Source of the DNA: Lachnospiraceae bacterium
Lineage (GTDB): Bacteria; Bacillota_A; Clostridia; Lachnospirales; Lachnospiraceae
Reading direction: 5' to 3'
Length of the DNA: 7,850 bases
NCBI GenBank assembly: GCA_017634255.1
Contig: JAGBNT010000055.1
Span: forward strand, 1 to 7,850
Position 1 is the stretch's first letter; each line of letters begins with the position of its first letter. Made by a program: the position numbers and the translations under genes. Under the pieces are notes generated by a model that was given only the letters and a program-made list of their open reading frames with translations, did not search any database and was not told the origin of the DNA. Of this stretch, positions 6,282-7,850 are shown piece after piece.

Positions 6282-6399
6282 TTCCCGTCGCCACCACCCT
6301 TGTTTTTTCGGTTTGTGCAATTTTACTATCGGCATTAAGTGTGCAATTAGTCAGTTATTTATTGAGTTATTCACAACTGACATGTCATTTTGATTTATA

Positions 6400-6408
6400 T
6401 GTTCGTTT
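6400..6408 (+). promoter_or_regulatory. Putative DeoR-type operator 3 (TGTTCGTTT)
   Basis: Context TATGTTCGTTTTC, 127 bp from operator 2 (about twelve turns) and about 110 bp upstream of the rightward start. A one-mismatch relative, TTTGTTCATTA, lies at 6456-6466 between it and the rightward promoter. Confidence 0.5.
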
Positions 6409-6480
6409 TCATTTGTTACTTTTGCTGAAATTTATCTCACAGGTACACCGGATTATTTGTTCATTATAACTTTATTTCAC

Positions 6481-6509
6481 TTGAAAATCCTATTTATAGA
6501 TAATATAAT
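6481..6509 (+). promoter_or_regulatory. Promoter of the rightward propeller-like gene
   Basis: -35 TTGAAA (6481-6486), 17-nt spacer and a consensus -10 TATAAT (6504-6509). The predicted start near 6516 leaves a ~106-nt leader before ATG 6622. The leader holds one 13-bp repeat, the palindromic core AGCGCT (6539-6544) and operator 4. Confidence 0.75.
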
Positions 6510-6519
6510 GTCCTTAAAC

Positions 6520-6532
6520 TTTCAAATAAGCT
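6520..6532 (+). repeat. 13-bp direct repeat copy 2 (TTTCAAATAAGCT)
   Basis: An exact match to 6202-6214. It starts exactly 10 nt past the rightward -10 box, mirroring copy 1 at the leftward promoter. The two copies have the same orientation on the plus strand, so they are opposite relative to transcription. Confidence 0.65.
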
Positions 6533-6587
6533 TGCCAAAGCGCTCATATTTCAACCAGTTATAAGCACTCGTTAATATCAATTTTTA

Positions 6588-6596
6588 TGTTCGTTT
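6588..6596 (+). promoter_or_regulatory. Putative DeoR-type operator 4 (TGTTCGTTT)
   Basis: Context TATGTTCGTTTAAC, about +73 in the rightward leader and 14 nt before its SD AGGAGG (6611-6616). Binding there could act as a roadblock or loop with the other three copies. Confidence 0.5.
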
Positions 6597-6621
6597 AACA
6601 CATATACTTCAGGAGGCTAAA

Positions 6622-7686
6622 ATGAAGGTAGAAAAGAAAGTCATATCTGAACTCAACAAATGCTACTCCCTTTCAGAGCTTGATATCAACGGAGAACATT
6701 GTTTTCTGGTGGCTGCCGAAAAGCAGGATCCCTGCTATCTCTTTTCAGAGGAGGGCGAAAGAAAAGAAACAGTCTGGGAAGAGCCGGGCGGAGTAATGAC
6801 GATGGTACAGGTTCCCGGAAGCAACGGGCAGTTCCTTGCCACCCATAAATTTTACTCGCCCAACGATTCGCTTAATGCAAAGATAGTGATAGCCACACGC
6901 AGGGCAGAGAACGACTGGGAGATACGAACCCTCTGCAGCGCGCCCTTTGTGCATCGCTTCGGAATACTGCGCCGCGGAGGAGTAAATTACATTATAGTAT
7001 GCTGCCTTAAGACCGGTCATGAATACAAGAATGACTGGCGTTTCCCCGGAGCCTGCTATGGAGCGGTGCTGCCGGAGGACCTTTCGGGCTATGATGAGAG
7101 CCACCCCCTAAAGCTTACCAAGCTCATGGGAAATATGCTTAAAAACCACGGCTATTCAAAGGTTAGCTACGGAGGCTACGAGGCTGCCTTGATCGGCTGC
7201 GAGGAGGGAACCTTCTTATTCAGTCCTCCCGCAGTTGCCGGGGCTGACTGGGAGATAGAGCGGCTGTTGGGCGTTCCGTCCAGCGATTCGGTGCTCCTGG
7301 ACTTTGACGAAGACGGTCAGCCCGAGCTTGGCTGTATCAGTCCTTTCCACGGCAATTCACTCGTTATCTACCACCTGGATGAACACGGCAACTATGTTCC
7401 GCAGTGGAAATACAGCCGTCCCGAGGCGGAAACTGAAATGATCCATGCCACCTGCGCCTCATCCATTCTGGGTAAGCCCACCTGGATCGTAGGCTGGAGA
7501 AAGGGGACTAAGGATACGATCGCAATAACCTGGGATAAGGATGCCATGGACTATCATACAGAATTTATAGACAGGAACACCGGCTGCGCCAACGCGATGC
7601 ATTTTAAGAATAAAAACGGTGAAGACATCATAATCGCCGCCAACCGCGAGATCGACGAGATCGCAATGTATAAGTTGAGTGAATAA
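6622..7686 (+). CDS. Predicted cytoplasmic beta-propeller (FG-GAP/VCBS-like) protein, function unknown
   Basis: A 354-aa soluble protein with no signal peptide or membrane segment. AGGAGG lies 5 nt before ATG. It is built of repeated short beta-strand units, as in seven-bladed propellers. One blade has LLDFDEDGQPELG (225-237), a DxDxDGxxE Ca-binding-type loop of FG-GAP/VCBS repeats, followed by SPFHGNSLVIYH (240-251). Other blades read HRFGILRRGGVNYIIVCCLK (111-130) and AMHFKNKNGEDIIIAANRE (325-343). Histidines recur at like positions (75, 111, 243, 275, 327), which could bind metal. The pattern recalls the propeller domain of aldos-2-ulose dehydratase, a sugar-modifying enzyme, but this is a memory-based resemblance. 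Divergence from the ula-type operon and shared control sites suggest a linked role in sugar-acid metabolism or sensing. Confidence 0.75.
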   Translation: MKVEKKVISELNKCYSLSELDINGEHCFLVAAEKQDPCYLFSEEGERKETVWEEPGGVMTMVQVPGSNGQFLATHKFYSPNDSLNAKIVIATRRAENDWEIRTLCSAPFVHRFGILRRGGVNYIIVCCLKTGHEYKNDWRFPGACYGAVLPEDLSGYDESHPLKLTKLMGNMLKNHGYSKVSYGGYEAALIGCEEGTFLFSPPAVAGADWEIERLLGVPSSDSVLLDFDEDGQPELGCISPFHGNSLVIYHLDEHGNYVPQWKYSRPEAETEMIHATCASSILGKPTWIVGWRKGTKDTIAITWDKDAMDYHTEFIDRNTGCANAMHFKNKNGEDIIIAANREIDEIAMYKLSE

Positions 7687-7760
7687 GAAACAGGGCTGTT
7701 GTATTGGCACAAAATATAAAAAATTAGCCAGCAGTTCTTGGCAAATAGTGCCTGCGATTA

Positions 7761-7840
7761 GGCTTGGGCGAGCATATGTTTGAGCGCAGTTTCGAAGACC
7801 TTTAGGTCGCGCGAAACAAGCGAGTTGCGGAGAACAAGCC
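7761..7840. repeat. Nested inverted-repeat element, possible structured RNA or dispersed repeat
   Basis: Outer arms GGCTTG (7761-7766) and CAAGCC (7835-7840) enclose CGCA (7785-7788) with TGCG (7826-7829), then GTTTCG (7789-7794) with CGAAAC (7812-7817), then GACC (7797-7800) with GGTC (7805-7808) around a TTTA loop. Four nested arm pairs in 80 nt is more than expected by chance. No reading frame of note is present. Two small repeats precede it (GGCA/TGCC at 7741-7753, GCCT/AGGC at 7752-7763). The whole gap 7687-7850 otherwise holds nothing I can name, and no standard terminator follows the propeller-like gene. Confidence 0.5.
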
Positions 7841-7850
7841 GTGTTTATGA

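Larger units (their letters stand above)
6165..6621. promoter_or_regulatory. 457-bp AT-rich divergent control region
   Basis: This gap between the lactonase gene (leftward) and the propeller-like gene (rightward) has no convincing gene. It holds two back-to-back sigma-A-like promoters (6225-6253 and 6481-6509), four copies of TGTTCGTTT, an exact 13-bp repeat at both transcription starts, a 9-bp repeat TGTGCAATT (6314, 6340) and a 10-bp palindrome TGACATGTCA (6378-6387). The base composition is far more AT-rich than the flanking genes. Its size and repeat content suggest several bound proteins. Confidence 0.8.

Noticed and set aside
6367..6375. TTATTCACA, a match to the DnaA-box consensus
   Set aside because: A single copy in AT-rich DNA with no neighbouring boxes and no dnaA, dnaN or other origin genes.
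6239..6469. A 76-aa plus-strand open frame in the divergent region, rich in Phe, Leu and Val
   Set aside because: It begins at TTG with no SD, runs through T-rich operator and promoter sequence, and its composition is what AT-rich DNA gives by chance.
6537..6546. AAAGCGCTCA in the rightward leader as a CcpA (cre) site
   Set aside because: It has the central CG palindrome but misses key outer bases of the cre consensus on both sides; too weak to annotate.
7718..7742. Minus-strand terminator (GCCA/TGGC stem followed by six T)
   Set aside because: The stem is only 4 bp with an 8-nt loop, and no gene reading left is visible at the right end.
1..7850. CRISPR arrays, tRNA or rRNA genes, insertion sequences
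   Set aside because: No regularly spaced repeats, no tRNA- or rRNA-like sequence, and no transposase or terminal inverted repeats were seen on either strand.

Overview
The window looks like chromosomal DNA from an anaerobic Firmicute, most likely a rumen or gut Lachnospiraceae. This is inferred from strong AAGGAGG-type ribosome binding sites, sigma-A-like promoters, protein family types and mid-GC coding DNA with AT-rich spacers; nothing in the window fixes the genus. It holds a leftward (minus-strand) sugar-acid PTS operon of the ula (L-ascorbate) type, a 457-bp divergent control region, and one rightward gene of unknown function.

Operon in transcription order, right to left: an UlaG-like L-ascorbate-6-phosphate lactonase (6164-5061), an UlaC-like PTS IIA (5040-4555), an UlaA-like PTS IIC permease (4434-2944), an UlaB-like PTS IIB (2849-2541), a HAD phosphatase (2367-1681), a DeoR-family regulator (1673-894) and a four-helix membrane protein with two DUF3592-like domains (869-51). 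The PTS would import and phosphorylate the substrate and the lactonase would open the ring. No UlaD, UlaE or UlaF homologue is present, so the later steps lie elsewhere or differ.

The most striking feature is a single in-frame TAG codon (5807-5805) inside the metal-binding HxHxDH motif of the lactonase. The frame is open and well conserved on both sides, so the gene is a full-length UlaG of 367 codons with one amber codon at position 120. It may be a fresh nonsense mutation, a sequence error, or a suppressed or recoded codon.

The divergent region (6165-6621) has two good face-away promoters, TTGAAA-17-TATTAT leftward and TTGAAA-17-TATAAT rightward. It carries four identical, same-orientation copies of TGTTCGTTT, one of them in the spacer of the leftward promoter: probable operators for the DeoR-type regulator. 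A separate exact 13-bp repeat (TTTCAAATAAGCT) starts 10 nt past the -10 box of both promoters, which suggests shared control of the operon and the rightward gene.

The rightward gene (6622-7686) encodes a cytoplasmic, probably beta-propeller protein of 354 aa with a DxDxDGxxE loop and conserved-looking histidines; its function is unknown. The last ~160 bases hold no gene but a nested inverted-repeat structure. Two of the gaps inside the operon carry clear hairpins that probably set relative expression.
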